Shown here piece after piece: positions 17,822 through 26,614 of a stretch of DNA of 47,254 nucleotides. Each line of letters begins with the position of its first letter. The stretch's first letter is position 1. The stretch is from positions 1,568,493 to 1,615,746 of the forward strand of contig NZ_LOJP01000001.1 of assembly GCF_001553785.1 (NCBI RefSeq), in the 5' to 3' direction. The translations under genes were made by a program, and so were the position numbers. Under the pieces are notes generated by a model. It was not told the origin of the DNA, ran no database searches, and saw nothing but the letters and a program-made list of their open reading frames with translations. The DNA is from Actinoplanes sp. TFC3. Its GTDB lineage: Bacteria; Actinomycetota; Actinomycetes; Mycobacteriales; Micromonosporaceae.

Positions 17822-18448
17822 TTACTTGATCAGCGAGACCGTCATCGGGTATTTGTACGGCTCGTTGTTCGCCGCCTTGACCCCGGCGATGACCCCGATG
17901 ATCGAGGCGATCAGCCACGCGGCGATGGCCACCACGAAGCCGACGACGATGCAGGTCAGGATGTAGCCGACGATCGCGATGATGGCCCAGAGCAGCTGGA
18001 AGTTCAGCGCCTTGACCGCCTCCGAGCGCACCAGCGGCGACTGGTTGCCGCGCGCCAGCATCGCGACCAGCGGGGCGATCCAGCCCGCCACGCCGCCGGT
18101 GATGAACGCGCCGGCCGCGCCGCCGAAGTGGGCGACGAGGATCCAGGTGCGGTCCTCGTTGCTGCCGCCCCCACCCTGCGGGTTGTACTGCGACGCGCCG
18201 TACGGCTGGCCGTAGGGTCCACCGGACGACGGCGGAGGCTGCTGGCCGTAGGGCGCGCCCGAGGAGGGCGGTGGTGGCGGGAAGCCCCCGGCGGGCGGCG
18301 GGTAGCCCCCGGAGCCCGAGCTGGGCGGCGGGTAGCCACCGGCTCCCGAGGCGGGCGGCGGGTTGTAGGGCGGCGGGGGATATTGGTTGAACGGCTCGGT
18401 GGGGTCCGAGGGTTGTCCCTCACCGGGCGGACGAGGTGGTTCAGTCAT
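17822..18448 (-). CDS. Proline-rich DUF4870-type small membrane protein
   Basis: 208 residues. The first 105 are a disordered Pro/Gly/Tyr/Gln-rich tail with repeated GGYPPP, SSGxGGYPPP and PYGQ units. The C-terminal 100 residues are a DUF4870/Tic20-like domain with [37 protein letters not shown] and [17 protein letters not shown], containing three to four membrane helices. This domain architecture is typical of actinomycete proteins of unknown function. The ATG at 18448 starts [12 protein letters not shown]. It is divergent from hrcA across about 150 bp that hold the CIRCE-like operator. Confidence 0.85.
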   Translation of the reverse strand: MTEPPRPPGEGQPSDPTEPFNQYPPPPYNPPPASGAGGYPPPSSGSGGYPPPAGGFPPPPPSSGAPYGQQPPPSSGGPYGQPYGASQYNPQGGGGSNEDRTWILVAHFGGAAGAFITGGVAGWIAPLVAMLARGNQSPLVRSEAVKALNFQLLWAIIAIVGYILTCIVVGFVVAIAAWLIASIIGVIAGVKAANNEPYKYPMTVSLIK

Positions 18449-18554
18449 GGCCCACACGGTAGGGCCGCGCGTCGAACCTGGCGAGGGCGACACCCGGCCG
18501 TCCAGGGCTTTCGCCGACGGCCGATCATCGCGCGGGCGGCCTGGGCGACGTAGA

Positions 18555-18581
18555 CTGGCACTCGCCCGGACGGAGTGCCAG
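18555..18581. promoter_or_regulatory. CIRCE-like HrcA operator
   Basis: A perfect 9-bp inverted repeat with a 9-nt spacer, CTGGCACTC-N9-GAGTGCCAG, lying 19 bp upstream of hrcA. The consensus CIRCE half-site is TTAGCACTC; seven of nine bases agree in each arm and the spacer length is exact. It implies autoregulation of hrcA-dnaJ by HrcA. A TAGACT hexamer (18551-18556) overlapping the left arm could be the -10 box. Confidence 0.87.
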
Positions 18582-18599
18582 ACCACGGAGGGAGGGGTC

Positions 18600-19622
18600 A
18601 TGTCGCTGGATGACCGCAAGCTCGAGGTGCTCCGCGCCATCGTCGAGGACTACGTCGCCACCCAGGAACCGGTCGGCAGCAAGGCCCTCGTCGAGCGGCA
18701 CCAGCTGGGCGTTTCCCCGGCAACCGTGCGAAACGACATGGCCGTGCTGGAGGAGGAGGGCTACATCCGCCAGCCGCACACCAGCGCCGGCCGGGTGCCC
18801 ACCGACGCCGGCTACCGGCTGTTCGTGGACCGGCTGTCGCGGGTCAAGGCGCTGAGCCCGGCCGAGCGCCGGGCCATCGAGCGCTTCCTGGCCGGGGCCG
18901 TCGACCTCGATGACGTGGTGCACCGCACGGTCCGGTTGCTCGCCCAGCTGACCCGCCAGGTCGCTGTGGTGCAATATCCGAGCCTGGCCCGTTCGTCGGT
19001 ACGCCATCTGGAGCTGGTGCCGATCTCCAGCACGCGGCTGATGCTGGTGATGATCGCCGACACCGGCCGGGTCGAGCAGCGTCTTGTCGAGCTGCCCGGG
19101 CCAACCAGCAACGACGACGTGCTCGACCTGCGCCGCAAGGTGAACGCCAAGCTGACCGGGGAGAAGCTCGCCGACACGCCGCCGCTGGTGCAGGCGCTGG
19201 TCGACGAGTGCGCGCCGGAGAAGCGGATCACGATGGCGTGCCTGGCATCGGTGCTGCTCGAGACGCTGGTCGAGCGCAGTGACGAACGTCTCGCGCTGGC
19301 GGGCACGGCTAATTTGACCCGCGGTGGTGTCCTGGACTTCCAGGGCTCGTTGCGCCCGGTGCTGGAAGCGCTCGAGGAGGAGGTCATCCTGCTCAAGTTG
19401 ATCGGCGAGGTGGAGCCCAGCACCACCCGGGTGCGCATCGGCGACGAGAACGAGATCGACAACCTGCGGGCGGCCTCGGTCGTCAGCACGGGTTACGGAC
19501 CGGGTACGACAATCGTTGGTGGCCTCGGCGTGCTGGGGCCGACTCGGATGGATTACCCCGGCACCATCGCTACCGTGCGTGCCGTGGCACGCTACGTCGG
19601 CGATCTGCTGGCACAGAATTGA
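18600..19622 (+). CDS. hrcA: Heat-inducible transcription repressor HrcA
   Basis: 340-residue repressor of class I heat-shock genes that binds CIRCE elements. An N-terminal winged helix is seen ([20 protein letters not shown], then [20 protein letters not shown], then [20 protein letters not shown], then [10 protein letters not shown]). A GAF-like dimerisation domain and the C-terminal segments [19 protein letters not shown] and [16 protein letters not shown] ([12 protein letters not shown]) complete the family pattern. The ATG at 18600 follows a GGAGGGAGGGG ribosome site. The long in-frame extension upstream of it is not protein-like and crosses the operator. dnaJ follows after 66 bp. Confidence 0.96.
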   Translation: MSLDDRKLEVLRAIVEDYVATQEPVGSKALVERHQLGVSPATVRNDMAVLEEEGYIRQPHTSAGRVPTDAGYRLFVDRLSRVKALSPAERRAIERFLAGAVDLDDVVHRTVRLLAQLTRQVAVVQYPSLARSSVRHLELVPISSTRLMLVMIADTGRVEQRLVELPGPTSNDDVLDLRRKVNAKLTGEKLADTPPLVQALVDECAPEKRITMACLASVLLETLVERSDERLALAGTANLTRGGVLDFQGSLRPVLEALEEEVILLKLIGEVEPSTTRVRIGDENEIDNLRAASVVSTGYGPGTTIVGGLGVLGPTRMDYPGTIATVRAVARYVGDLLAQN

Positions 19623-19688
19623 TAGACGGAAACTGACGCCGCTCGCCAGCGCGCGGAGCGCGGGGCAGACATGAGGACTCGAACACCT

Positions 19689-20834
19689 GTGGCCAAGGAC
19701 TACTACGGAATTCTCGGCGTCAGCCGGGAAGCCACCGACGACGAGATCAAGCGCGCCTATCGCAAGCTGGCCCGTCAGTACCATCCGGACATCAACCCGG
19801 ACCCCGAGGCGCACGAGAAGTTCAAGGACATCAACGCCGCCTACGAGGTCCTCTCCGACGACCAGAAGCGCCAGATGGTCGACCTGGGCGGCGACCCGCT
19901 CGCTCCCGGCGGCGGTGGCGCCGGTGGCCCGGGCGGTCCCGGCGGAGCCGGCCCGTTCGTCGGCTTCCAGGACATCATGGACGCCTTCTTCGGCACGGCC
20001 GCAGGCGGCGGCTCGCGAGGCCCGCGCCCGCGCACCCGCCCCGGCGCCGACGCGATCCTGCGCCTGGAACTGGACCTGGTGGAGACGGCGTTCGGCGTCG
20101 AGGCCCCGATCACCGTGGACACCGCGGTCCTGTGCACCCAGTGCTCCGGCGCCGGCACCGCGCCCGGCACCCACCTCGCCACCTGCGAGACCTGCGCGGG
20201 CCGTGGCGAGGTCCAGTCGGTGCAGCGCACCTTCCTCGGCCAGGTCGTCTCGTCGCGTCCCTGCCAGAACTGCCAGGGCCACGGCACGATCATCCCGCAC
20301 CCCTGCCCCACCTGCGCCGGCGACGGCCGCATCCGCACCCGCCGCTCGCTCACGGTCAAGATCCCGGCCGGCGTCGAGGACGGCATGCGCATCCGCCTGG
20401 CCCAGCAGGGCGAGGTCGGCCCCGGCGGCGGCACGGCCGGCGACCTCTACGTCGAGATTCACGAACGCCCCCACGACGTCTACTCCCGCAAGGGCGACGA
20501 CCTGCACTGCCGCGTCACCCTGCCGATGACCGCGGCCGCCCTCGGCACCCGCCTGACCATCAAGACGCTGGACTCCGAGGAGAACATCGAGGTCAAGGCG
20601 GGCACCCAACCGTCCTCCACGCTGCGGATCCGCGGCAAGGGCGTCCCCCACCTGCGCGGCCAGGGCCGAGGCGAGCTGTTCGTGCACCTCGACGTCAAAA
20701 CGCCCACCAAGCTCACCGCGGACCAGGAACGCATGCTGCGCGACTTCGCCAAAACCCGCGGCGAGGACATCGCCGAGCTCAGCAAGCAGGGCGGCTTCTT
20801 CTCCCGGATGCGAGACGCCTTCAACGGGCATTAA
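19689..20834 (+). CDS. dnaJ: Chaperone protein DnaJ (type I)
   Basis: 381-residue type I J-protein, co-chaperone of DnaK. The J domain (about 1-70) has the HPD triad at 32-34 in [21 protein letters not shown] Gly-rich linker follows, with repeated GGPGG units around residues 75-95, then DIMDAFFG. Four zinc-binding CxxCxGxG repeats follow: [24 protein letters not shown] and CPTCAGDG. The two C-terminal client-binding beta domains include [17 protein letters not shown]. The GTG at 19689 gives the canonical [11 protein letters not shown] start; an in-frame ATG at 19671 adds six residues. As the hrcA-linked copy it corresponds to actinobacterial DnaJ2. Confidence 0.96.
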   Translation: MAKDYYGILGVSREATDDEIKRAYRKLARQYHPDINPDPEAHEKFKDINAAYEVLSDDQKRQMVDLGGDPLAPGGGGAGGPGGPGGAGPFVGFQDIMDAFFGTAAGGGSRGPRPRTRPGADAILRLELDLVETAFGVEAPITVDTAVLCTQCSGAGTAPGTHLATCETCAGRGEVQSVQRTFLGQVVSSRPCQNCQGHGTIIPHPCPTCAGDGRIRTRRSLTVKIPAGVEDGMRIRLAQQGEVGPGGGTAGDLYVEIHERPHDVYSRKGDDLHCRVTLPMTAAALGTRLTIKTLDSEENIEVKAGTQPSSTLRIRGKGVPHLRGQGRGELFVHLDVKTPTKLTADQERMLRDFAKTRGEDIAELSKQGGFFSRMRDAFNGH

Positions 20835-20992
20835 TTCAGGATCCGGAGGTCGTAGCTCGGTGGGTGGCGCTGACCGCACCCACCGAGGCCGGGCTCAGGG
20901 TGCTCGGATGCCGCTCGCATGATTGCTGGAAACGACGCCAGAGGATCATCTGCCGCAACGGTGACAAGCCCGCGTTCGGTAGCGTTCATGGG

Positions 20993-21727
20993 GTGTCCGC
21001 GCCGCTGTTCCTCGTTGATGACCTGCCCGCTGCCTCCCGGTACACGCTCGGGGGCAAGGAGGGCCACCATGCCGCCGACGTGCAGCGGCTGAAGTCCGGC
21101 GAGGCGGTGCTGCTTTCCGACGGCCGGGGTGGGCTGGCTCAGGGCGAGGTTGCCGCGGTCGGGCGGGGCAGTGTCGACCTGCTGATCTCCGAGCGTTCGT
21201 TCATATCGGCGGGGGATCCTCGGCTGGTTGTGGTGCAGGGGATCGCCAAGGGAGACCGGGGCGAACTCGCTGTGCAGGCGATGACCGAGATCGGCGTCGA
21301 CGAGATCGTGCCGTGGGCCGCTTCCCGCTCCGTGGCGCAGTGGCGGGGGGATCGGGGCCTGCGGGCGCGGGAAAAGTGGGTGGCTACCGCGCGCGAGGCC
21401 GCCAAGCAAGCCCGGCGGGCGTGGCTTCCGGTGGTGGGCGGGGATCCGGACGTGTCGACGAAGAAGGTGGCGGCCCGGCTCGGAACAGTCGCGGCGGCGT
21501 TCGTCCTGCACGAGGAGGCCTCCGACCGGCTCACCGCGGCCAAGCTGCCCGAGTCCGGGGAGATCGCGCTGGTCGTGGGGCCTGAGGGCGGCATCAGCGA
21601 CCAGGAGTTGGGGGCCTTCGTGGCGGCCGGTGCGCATCCGGTGAAGCTGGGGGATTCCGTGCTGAGGACCTCCACCGCAGGCATGGCGGCGTTGGCCGTG
21701 CTGTCCGCGCGGCTGGACCGGTGGTGA
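20993..21727 (+). CDS. rsmE: 16S rRNA (uracil-1498-N3)-methyltransferase RsmE
   Basis: 244-residue SPOUT methyltransferase that methylates U1498 of 16S rRNA. The N-terminal PUA-like part contains GGKEGHHAADVQRLKSGEAV. The SPOUT domain contains QGIAKGDRGELAVQAMTEIG, KWVATAREAAKQARRAWLP, the SAM-binding LVVGPEGGISDQEL and the knot motif LGDSVLRTSTAGMAALAVL. The GTG at 20993 is the only suitable in-frame start near the conserved N-terminus. It follows dnaJ by 158 bp. In most actinomycetes the next genes would be a HIT protein, phoH and ybeY; here the siderophore locus follows instead. Confidence 0.93.
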   Translation: MSAPLFLVDDLPAASRYTLGGKEGHHAADVQRLKSGEAVLLSDGRGGLAQGEVAAVGRGSVDLLISERSFISAGDPRLVVVQGIAKGDRGELAVQAMTEIGVDEIVPWAASRSVAQWRGDRGLRAREKWVATAREAAKQARRAWLPVVGGDPDVSTKKVAARLGTVAAAFVLHEEASDRLTAAKLPESGEIALVVGPEGGISDQELGAFVAAGAHPVKLGDSVLRTSTAGMAALAVLSARLDRW

Positions 21728-21730
21728 CGG

Positions 21731-21749
21731 ATAGGGAAGGCTAGCCTAA
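21731..21749 (+). promoter_or_regulatory. Iron box (IdeR/DmdR-type operator) before the permease operon
   Basis: ATAGGGAAGGCTAGCCTAA matches the consensus TTAGGTTAGGCTAACCTAA at 15 of 19 positions, with a perfect AGGCTAGCCT palindrome at the core. It lies only 4 bp after the rsmE stop and 10 bp before the permease ATG. It predicts repression of the import genes when iron is plentiful. Confidence 0.8.
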
Positions 21750-21759
21750 GCTTCGGCGC

Positions 21760-22815
21760 ATGGTCCTGACGCGTACGCCGGCGCCTGCGCGATCGCAGCC
21801 GTCCGCCGGGCTCGCCGCGACTCAGGCCCGGCGCGGGGTCGGTTTGCTTGTCTGTCTTGCCCTGCTGGCGCTGGTTTGCCTGCTCAGCATCGCGCTGGGC
21901 ACCCGCAACGTCCCGCTGCACACCGTCTGGGATGCCTTTCTCCACTACGCCAACACCGACGACCAGGCGATCGTGCGCGACCTGCGGGTGCCGCGAACCA
22001 TCCTGGGGCTGCTGGCCGGTGTGGCCTTCGGGCTGTCGGGTGCGGTCATCCAGGCGGTCACCCGCAACCCGCTGGCCGACTCGCAGGTGCTGGGCATCAA
22101 CGCTGGTGCCGCGCTGTTCGTCGTGTTCGCGGTCGGCGTGCTGGGGCTGACCAGCCTGTCGCAGTACATGTGGTTCGGCTTCCTGGGTGTCGCGTTCGCG
22201 TTGACGCTGGTCTACCTGCTGGGGTCGATGGGGCGCGGCGGTGCCACCCCGGTGCGGCTGACGCTGGCCGGCATCGCGTTGGGCGCGGTCATGGACGGGC
22301 TCTCGAACGGCATCCGGCTGGTCCGCCCGCGCGCGTTCGACTACCTGCGGTTCTGGGACATCGGCGCGCTCGGGGGCCGGCCGGTTGACGTGGCCGTCAC
22401 GATCCTGCCGTTCGTGGCGGCCGGGCTGGTGCTGGCAATGATCGTGGCGCGCTCGTTGAACGCGGTGGCGCTCGGCGACGACCTGGCCCGCACGCTGGGC
22501 GCGAGCATCGGGCGGACGAGGGTGCTGGCCACGATCTCGGTGATGGTGCTGACCGGGGCGGCGACGGCGGCGGTGGGGCCCATCGGGTTCGTCGGGTTGA
22601 TGGTGCCGCACGTGGTCCGGTGGATCGTCGGACCCGACCAGCGCTGGATCTTCGTCTACACCACGGTGCTCGGGCCGGTGCTGCTGCTGGTTGCGGACAT
22701 CGTGGGCCGGCTCGTGGTGCGCCCGGGCGAGCTGCGGGTCGGCGTGGTCACCGCATTCGTGGGAGCTCCCGTGCTGATCTGGTACGTCCGTAAATCCAAA
22801 GCGAGCAGCTTGTGA
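21760..22815 (+). CDS. FecCD-type siderophore ABC permease, subunit 1
   Basis: 351-residue integral membrane permease of the FecCD/BtuC family, one half of the channel that imports ferric siderophore delivered by a binding lipoprotein. About nine to ten helices are seen, with family motifs RVPRTILGLLAGVAFGLSG, QAVTRNPLADSQVLGINAGA and AVGPIGFVGLMVPHVVRWIVGPDQR, the last being the ATPase-coupling region. The start sits 10 bp after the iron box with no ribosome site between them, so the mRNA may be leaderless. The stop overlaps the next gene's GTG by 4 bp. In the S. coelicolor coelichelin cluster the comparable genes are cchC and cchD. Confidence 0.92.
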   Translation: MVLTRTPAPARSQPSAGLAATQARRGVGLLVCLALLALVCLLSIALGTRNVPLHTVWDAFLHYANTDDQAIVRDLRVPRTILGLLAGVAFGLSGAVIQAVTRNPLADSQVLGINAGAALFVVFAVGVLGLTSLSQYMWFGFLGVAFALTLVYLLGSMGRGGATPVRLTLAGIALGAVMDGLSNGIRLVRPRAFDYLRFWDIGALGGRPVDVAVTILPFVAAGLVLAMIVARSLNAVALGDDLARTLGASIGRTRVLATISVMVLTGAATAAVGPIGFVGLMVPHVVRWIVGPDQRWIFVYTTVLGPVLLLVADIVGRLVVRPGELRVGVVTAFVGAPVLIWYVRKSKASSL

Positions 22816-23909
22816 AGCCGGTCCAAAGCGAGCGGCCCGTGACGGCAGTGCAGGACGATCGGCCGGGAGAGGTGGACTTTGGCCGGCGTGTGCTCGTGCT
22901 GCGCCCGGCCCCGGCGGTGTCGGCGCGGATCTCGGTCCGGCCGTTGCTGGTCACGGTGATCCTGGTGCTGGCTGCGCTCGCGATCGGCGTGCTGGCGCTG
23001 GGTACCGGGGAGTTCTCGCTCGGCCCGGCCCAGGTCATCGAGGCGCTGAGCGGCGAGGGCACCCGCGCGGCCCGGCTCGTGGTGGTCGAGTGGCGCCTGC
23101 CCCGGGTGCTGCTCGCCTTGATCATCGGGGTGGCGCTGGGGCTGGCCGGTGCGGTCTTCCAGGCCCTCACCCGCAACCCGCTGGGCAGCCCGGACATCAT
23201 CGGGTTCAACGTGGGCGCGTACACCGGGGTGCTGATCGTGACAGTGGTGGCCGGTAACGGCTACTACGCGGTTGCCGGTGGGGCGCTGGCCGGCGGGCTG
23301 GCCACCGCGGTGCTCGTGTACCTGTTCGCGTTTCAGCGCGGGGTGCAGGGCTTCCGGCTGATCATCGTGGGCATCGCGATCAGCGCCATGCTGGCCTCGG
23401 CCAACGAGTGGTTCCTGACCAAGGTCGACTTGCAGGCCGCGTACTCGGCGTCGATGTGGGGGCAGGGCAGCCTGAACGGGCTCGGGTGGGCGCAGGTCAC
23501 CCCGGCGTCGGTTGCGGTGGGTGCCTTGTGCGTAGCCCTCATCTTGTACGGGCCCCGGCTCGCCCTGCTCGAAATGGGCGAGGACGCAGCGGCTGCTCTG
23601 GGCGTACGAGTGGAACGCGTGCGGTTGTCGTACCTCATCATTGGTGTTGCCTTGACCGCCGTCGCGACCGCCACAGCGGGACCGATTTCCTTTGTCGCGC
23701 TGGCCGCCCCGCAGCTTGCCCAGCGGCTGACCCGCACCCCGGGCATTGCTCTGGTGCCCTCGGCGGCGATGGGCGCGTTCCTGCTCATGCTCAGCGACTG
23801 GATCGCACAGCGGGCGTTCGCCCCGACGCAGCTGCCGGTCGGCGTGGTGACCGTGTCCGTGGGTGGCCTCTACTTCGTCTGGCTGCTGATGCGCCAGGCG
23901 CGTCGATAG
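22812..23909 (+). CDS. FecCD-type siderophore ABC permease, subunit 2
   Basis: 365-residue second permease, paired with the upstream one to form the heterodimeric import channel. The first 45 residues are a polar cytosolic extension, then the FecCD fold: WRLPRVLLALIIGVALGLAG, QALTRNPLGSPDIIGFNVGA, and the coupling region TAGPISFVALAAPQLAQRL. The GTG at 22812 overlaps the previous stop (GTGA), consistent with translational coupling. Ten bases separate the stop from the ATPase ATG. Confidence 0.92.
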   Translation: MKPVQSERPVTAVQDDRPGEVDFGRRVLVLRPAPAVSARISVRPLLVTVILVLAALAIGVLALGTGEFSLGPAQVIEALSGEGTRAARLVVVEWRLPRVLLALIIGVALGLAGAVFQALTRNPLGSPDIIGFNVGAYTGVLIVTVVAGNGYYAVAGGALAGGLATAVLVYLFAFQRGVQGFRLIIVGIAISAMLASANEWFLTKVDLQAAYSASMWGQGSLNGLGWAQVTPASVAVGALCVALILYGPRLALLEMGEDAAAALGVRVERVRLSYLIIGVALTAVATATAGPISFVALAAPQLAQRLTRTPGIALVPSAAMGAFLLMLSDWIAQRAFAPTQLPVGVVTVSVGGLYFVWLLMRQARR

Positions 23910-23919
23910 GACTGTGCGC

Positions 23920-24702
23920 ATGAGCCTGGCCGCCAGGAACATCACCATCGGGTACGACAAAAAGACGATCAGCGAGCACCTCTCCCTGGACATCCCGGCG
24001 GGCCGGTTCACGGCGATCATCGGGCCCAACGCCTGCGGCAAATCCACCCTGCTGCGGGCGCTGTCCCGGCTGCTCAAGCCGACGACGGGTGAGGTGTTGC
24101 TGGACGGCCGGGACATCCACGCGCGCCCGGCCAAGGAAGTCGCGCGCCGGCTCGGGCTGTTGCCGCAGTCCTCGATCGCCCCGGACGGCATCTCGGTCGC
24201 GGAACTCGTTGCCCGGGGCCGCTTCCCGCACCAGAAGCTGATCCGGCAATGGTCGAGCGAGGACGAGGCCGCCGTGGTCGCCGCGATGGCTGCCACCGGG
24301 GTCAGCGAGCTGTCCGGCGAGCTGGTCGGCACGTTGTCCGGCGGGCAGCGTCAGCGCGTCTGGGTGGCCATGGTGCTGGCCCAGCAGACCCCGATCGTGC
24401 TGCTCGACGAGCCGACCACGTTCCTGGACATCGCGCACCAGATCGAACTGCTGGAGCTGTGCGTACGGCTGAACCGCGAGCAGGACACCACCATGGTTGC
24501 GGTGCTGCACGACCTCAACCAGGCCGCCCGCTACGCCGATCACCTGGTCGTCATGAAGTCCGGGGCGATCGTGGCGCAGGGCGACCCACGGGAAGTGATG
24601 ACCGCTGATCTGGTTGAGCGGGTGTTCGGTCTGGGCTGCCGCATCATCGAGGACCCGGAAACCCGCACCCCGCTGGTGATTCCGCGCTCCAGCTTAGGTT
24701 AG
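23920..24702 (+). CDS. Siderophore ABC importer ATPase (FepC/FecE type)
   Basis: 260-residue ATP-binding subunit that powers the two FecCD permeases. The Walker A is GPNACGKST, the Q-loop lies in [11 protein letters not shown], the signature is [13 protein letters not shown], the Walker [13 protein letters not shown], and the switch His is in [14 protein letters not shown]. All catalytic residues are intact. The ATG at 23920 has an AGGA site 8 bp upstream; an in-frame GTG at 23914 is the alternative. The last codons overlap the next iron box (24694-24712). No gene for the substrate-binding lipoprotein lies between or beside these three import genes in the window. Confidence 0.94.
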   Translation: MSLAARNITIGYDKKTISEHLSLDIPAGRFTAIIGPNACGKSTLLRALSRLLKPTTGEVLLDGRDIHARPAKEVARRLGLLPQSSIAPDGISVAELVARGRFPHQKLIRQWSSEDEAAVVAAMAATGVSELSGELVGTLSGGQRQRVWVAMVLAQQTPIVLLDEPTTFLDIAHQIELLELCVRLNREQDTTMVAVLHDLNQAARYADHLVVMKSGAIVAQGDPREVMTADLVERVFGLGCRIIEDPETRTPLVIPRSSLG

Positions 24703-24712
24703 CCTTACCTGG
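24694..24712 (+). promoter_or_regulatory. Iron box before the mbtH-exporter operon, overlapping the upstream stop codon
   Basis: TTAGGTTAGCCTTACCTGG matches the 19-bp iron-box consensus at 15 positions. Its first nine bases are also the last Leu-Gly codons and TAG stop of the ATPase gene. It lies 28 bp upstream of mbtH. Confidence 0.8.
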
Positions 24713-24740
24713 TCGGTGTCGCAGACCTCAAGGAGCCCGC

Positions 24741-24953
24741 GTGTCCAGCAACCCGTTCGACGACGAGAACGGCACCTTCCACGTCCTCGTGAACGACGAG
24801 GAGCAGCACTCGCTGTGGCCGTCCTTCAAGGAGATCCCGTCGGGCTGGCGCAGCGTGTTCGGCCCGGCTCCGCGCCAGCAGGCCCTCGACTACGTGGACC
24901 AGAACTGGACCGACCTGCGACCGAAGAGCCTGCGCGACAGCATGGCGCAGTGA
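24741..24953 (+). CDS. MbtH-like protein, NRPS adenylation-domain activator
   Basis: 70-residue MbtH family protein (CchK/MbtH type), which binds adenylation domains and is needed for their folding or activity. The family signature is clear: [32 protein letters not shown], then the C-terminal [15 protein letters not shown]. The GTG start at 24741 has an AAGGAG site 6 bp upstream. The TGA stop overlaps the GTG of the exporter gene (GTGA). Its presence with an iron box links it to the NRPS downstream. Confidence 0.95.
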   Translation: MSSNPFDDENGTFHVLVNDEEQHSLWPSFKEIPSGWRSVFGPAPRQQALDYVDQNWTDLRPKSLRDSMAQ

Positions 24954-26614
24954 ACAAGGTTCTTCGCCGGGTTCTCACTCGCAATGCCAAGCGCCTGTGG
25001 TCGGGCAGCTCGCTGATCGGCCTGCACCAGGCGTGTGAGGCGAGCATTCCGATTCTCATCGGCGTCATCGTCGACCGGGCGGTCAGCCCCGGCGACGGCA
25101 CGGCGCTGCTGCTCTGGGCCGGGGTGCTGGCGCTGCTGTTCGCGGTGCTGACGGTCGCGTACCGTTTCGGCGCCCGGGAGCTGATGAAGGCGATCGCCGA
25201 GGAGGCGCACCAGTTGCGCGTCGGGGTGGCAGCCAAGATCATGCATCCGCGCGGGATCCGTACGGACTATCGGGCCGGCGATCTGCTGACGGTGTCCACG
25301 ACGGACGCCGACGAGGCGTCGTACCTGATCGACTATGTGCCCCGGATCGCCGGTGCGATCGTGGCAACCGCGATCAGTGCGGTGACGCTGCTGCTGATCT
25401 CCGTACCGCTGGGGCTGGTTGTGCTGGTCGCCACCCCCGTGGTGCTGCTTCTGCTGCAGTTCAGCGCGCCCCTGATCACCAAGCGGGTGGCCGAGCAGCA
25501 GAGCCGGGCCGGCGCCGCGACCTCGCTGGCCACCGACCTGGTGACCGGGTTGCGCCCGCTGCGCGGCATCGGCGCTCAGGACGCCGCCGCCGAGCGGTAC
25601 CGGCAGGTCAGCCGGCACTCGCTCGCCGCGACCCTGCGCGCGGGCCGCACCCAGGGCGGCTACCTGGCCGCCTCGACCACGCTGAGCACGCTGCTGGCCT
25701 GCGGCATCGCCATCCTGGCGGGCTGGTTCGCGCTCACCGGCCGGATCACTGCGGGCCAGTTCATCACGGTGATCGGCTCGGCCCAGTTCCTCATCGAACC
25801 GTTCGGCCTGCTCGCCGTCGTGCCGAGCTGGGTGGCCGAGGCGCGGGCCTCGGCCGACCGGATCGCCAAGGTCACCGACGCCCCGCTGATCCTGCCCGCC
25901 GGCGCGGCCGTCGCCGAGACCGAACGCTGCGAGCTGCACCTGCGCGACCTGCGGCACGGGCCGCTGCAAGGCTTGGACCTGCACGTACGCCCCGGTGAGT
26001 TCGTCGGTGTGGTCGCGCGCCGCCCGGGTGACGCCGAAGCGCTGGTCAAGGTGCTGTCGGTGCCCGCCGACTACGAGGGCTCGATCCTGCTCGCCGGGAC
26101 CTCCTTGGACACGTTGGACCGCGACCACGCCCGGCGCTTACTGCTGGTCGAGCCGCATCATGCCGACCTGTTCACCGGTACGATCACAAGCAACCTGATC
26201 GCAGCCGACATTCCGGACACCGTGCTCGGGGCGGCAGCGGCCGACGAGGTGATCGCGACGCAGCCCGGCGGCCTGGCCGAGCCGGTGGCCGAGCGCGGCG
26301 CCAGCCTCTCCGGTGGCCAGCGGCAACGCCTCGCCCTGGCCCGCGCGCTGCTGGCCCGGCCGCCGGTCCTGGTGCTGCACGACCCGACCACCGCCGTGGA
26401 CGCGGTGACCGAACACTCGATCGCGCAGGGCATCCGCGCGCTGCGGCACGCTCCGGAGTCCAGTTTCGGCACCATCGTGATCACCAGCAGCCCGGCCCTG
26501 CTGGCGGCCACCGACCGCGTGGTGGTGCTGGGCGACGGCGTGGTCGACACCGAGGGCGAGCACGCCGGCCTGGGCGCTACCGACGACACCTACCGCCGGA
26601 TGGTGCTGCGATGA
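24950..26614 (+). CDS. ABC exporter half-transporter with degenerate ATP site (siderophore export, subunit 1)
   Basis: 554-residue type IV (ABC-B-like) half-transporter: a six-helix membrane domain (about 1-300) followed by a nucleotide-binding domain. The GTG at 24950 overlaps the mbtH stop; the frame extends upstream but antisense-like and out of context. The NBD is strikingly altered. In place of the Walker A GxxGxGK(S/T) it has [13 protein letters not shown] (about residue 350-362), with no lysine of the P-loop. The Walker B reads VLVLHDPTT, with His477 where the magnesium-binding Asp should be and Asp478 for the catalytic Glu. The signature [15 protein letters not shown] (from 453) is perfect. 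It therefore cannot bind ATP normally but can complete a partner's site. Likely role: secretion of the apo-siderophore together with the next gene product. Confidence 0.9.
   Translation: MNKVLRRVLTRNAKRLWSGSSLIGLHQACEASIPILIGVIVDRAVSPGDGTALLLWAGVLALLFAVLTVAYRFGARELMKAIAEEAHQLRVGVAAKIMHPRGIRTDYRAGDLLTVSTTDADEASYLIDYVPRIAGAIVATAISAVTLLLISVPLGLVVLVATPVVLLLLQFSAPLITKRVAEQQSRAGAATSLATDLVTGLRPLRGIGAQDAAAERYRQVSRHSLAATLRAGRTQGGYLAASTTLSTLLACGIAILAGWFALTGRITAGQFITVIGSAQFLIEPFGLLAVVPSWVAEARASADRIAKVTDAPLILPAGAAVAETERCELHLRDLRHGPLQGLDLHVRPGEFVGVVARRPGDAEALVKVLSVPADYEGSILLAGTSLDTLDRDHARRLLLVEPHHADLFTGTITSNLIAADIPDTVLGAAAADEVIATQPGGLAEPVAERGASLSGGQRQRLALARALLARPPVLVLHDPTTAVDAVTEHSIAQGIRALRHAPESSFGTIVITSSPALLAATDRVVVLGDGVVDTEGEHAGLGATDDTYRRMVLR

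Noticed and set aside
18387..18599. N-terminal extension of HrcA to 411 residues
   Set aside because: It crosses the CIRCE operator and the divergent promoter, and HrcA proteins start at the MSLDDRK-type sequence.
20132..20992. 531-residue version of RsmE starting inside dnaJ
   Set aside because: The extension is an Arg/Pro-rich out-of-frame reading of dnaJ; RsmE starts at the GTG at 20993.
24716..24949. 78-residue N-terminal extension of exporter subunit 1
   Set aside because: It overlaps mbtH in another frame and is Arg/Pro-rich noise; the GTG overlapping the mbtH stop gives a normal half-transporter.
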